A DNA stretch of 6,511 nucleotides from NCBI GenBank assembly GCA_009780445.1, contig WRAA01000118.1:1-6511 (forward strand), read 5' to 3'. Each line of letters begins with the position of its first letter. Position 1 is the first letter of the stretch. The notes beneath the pieces were generated by a model that was not told the DNA's origin, ran no database searches, and saw nothing but the letters and a program-made list of their open reading frames with translations. The position numbers and the translations under genes are program-made. Shown here in pieces: positions 6,426 through 6,511 of the stretch. The stretch comes from Defluviitaleaceae bacterium. GTDB lineage: Bacteria; Bacillota; Clostridia; Lachnospirales; WRAA01.

Positions 6426-6465
6426 AAGTTCCCACACAAGCGGTGCAGAGCAACCGCATGAGAGA

Positions 6466-6511
6466 TGACCCGTAGGGGATTCGAACCCCTGTTCCAGCCG
6501 TGAAAGGGCCG
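6466..6511 (-). tRNA. tRNA-Glu(UUC), 3' part; the 5' part lies beyond the window
   Basis: The minus strand shows the anticodon arm CGGCC-CTTTCAC-GGCTG with anticodon TTC (6504-6502), then a T-arm AGGGG-TTCGAAT-CCCCT, the acceptor 3' strand ACGGGTC and discriminator A. This matches the usual bacterial tRNA-Glu. The D-arm and 5' acceptor strand are cut off by the window end. No CCA is encoded. It is followed after 40 nt by the CAU tRNA and is probably cotranscribed with it. Confidence 0.93.

Noticed and set aside
6440..6457. Small hairpin (GCGGT/ACCGC) between the two tRNAs
   Set aside because: The stem is only about 5-7 bp with a bulge and no T-run follows, so it is more likely a chance or processing structure than a terminator.

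Overview
The window looks like part of a GC-rich Gram-positive genome, most likely a clostridial Bacillota lineage. I infer this from strong AGGAGG-type ribosome binding sites, an S-layer-homology (SLH) cell-wall anchor, FIVAR-type helical repeats, a cobalamin riboswitch and tRNAs without an encoded CCA. I cannot assign a genus. Everything recognisable as a gene lies on the minus strand, so the reading order runs from the right end of the window to the left.

Right end (6313-6511): the 3' part of a tRNA-Glu(UUC), a complete CAU-anticodon tRNA that most resembles tRNA-Ile2, and a perfect 13-bp hairpin that looks like the terminator of this tRNA unit.

Leader (6102-6300): a compact cobalamin riboswitch with recognisable GGTGAGAATCC, GTCACTGTGA and AAGCCAG elements. 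It is followed by a P13-like hairpin, a terminator-like hairpin and a strong ribosome binding site.

Operon (175-6101): the first gene encodes a 1632-residue secreted, SLH-anchored multidomain protein. Its order is signal peptide, three FIVAR-like modules, a DUF4430 (transcobalamin C-terminal-like) domain, an alpha/alpha-toroid of the terpenoid cyclase/prenyltransferase fold, two Ig-like repeats, a second DUF4430 domain, two more FIVAR modules, a beta-rich domain and three SLH repeats. The second gene starts 11 nt later and encodes a 338-residue secreted protein consisting of a signal peptide and a toroid paralogous to that of the first protein.

The most interesting reading is a B12-responsive corrinoid-capture system on the cell surface. 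A toroid plus a transcobalamin-like beta domain are the two building blocks of animal intrinsic factor and transcobalamin, and here they sit behind a cobalamin riboswitch, once anchored to the wall and once as a free secreted toroid. Corrinoid binding is inference; the riboswitch and the domain types are read from the sequence.

Left end (1-174): no gene is visible. This stretch is an imperfect inverted-repeat element of about 172 bp with two internal hairpins and a short direct repeat. It ends 2 nt before the stop codon of the second gene and looks like a mobile or structured intergenic repeat.
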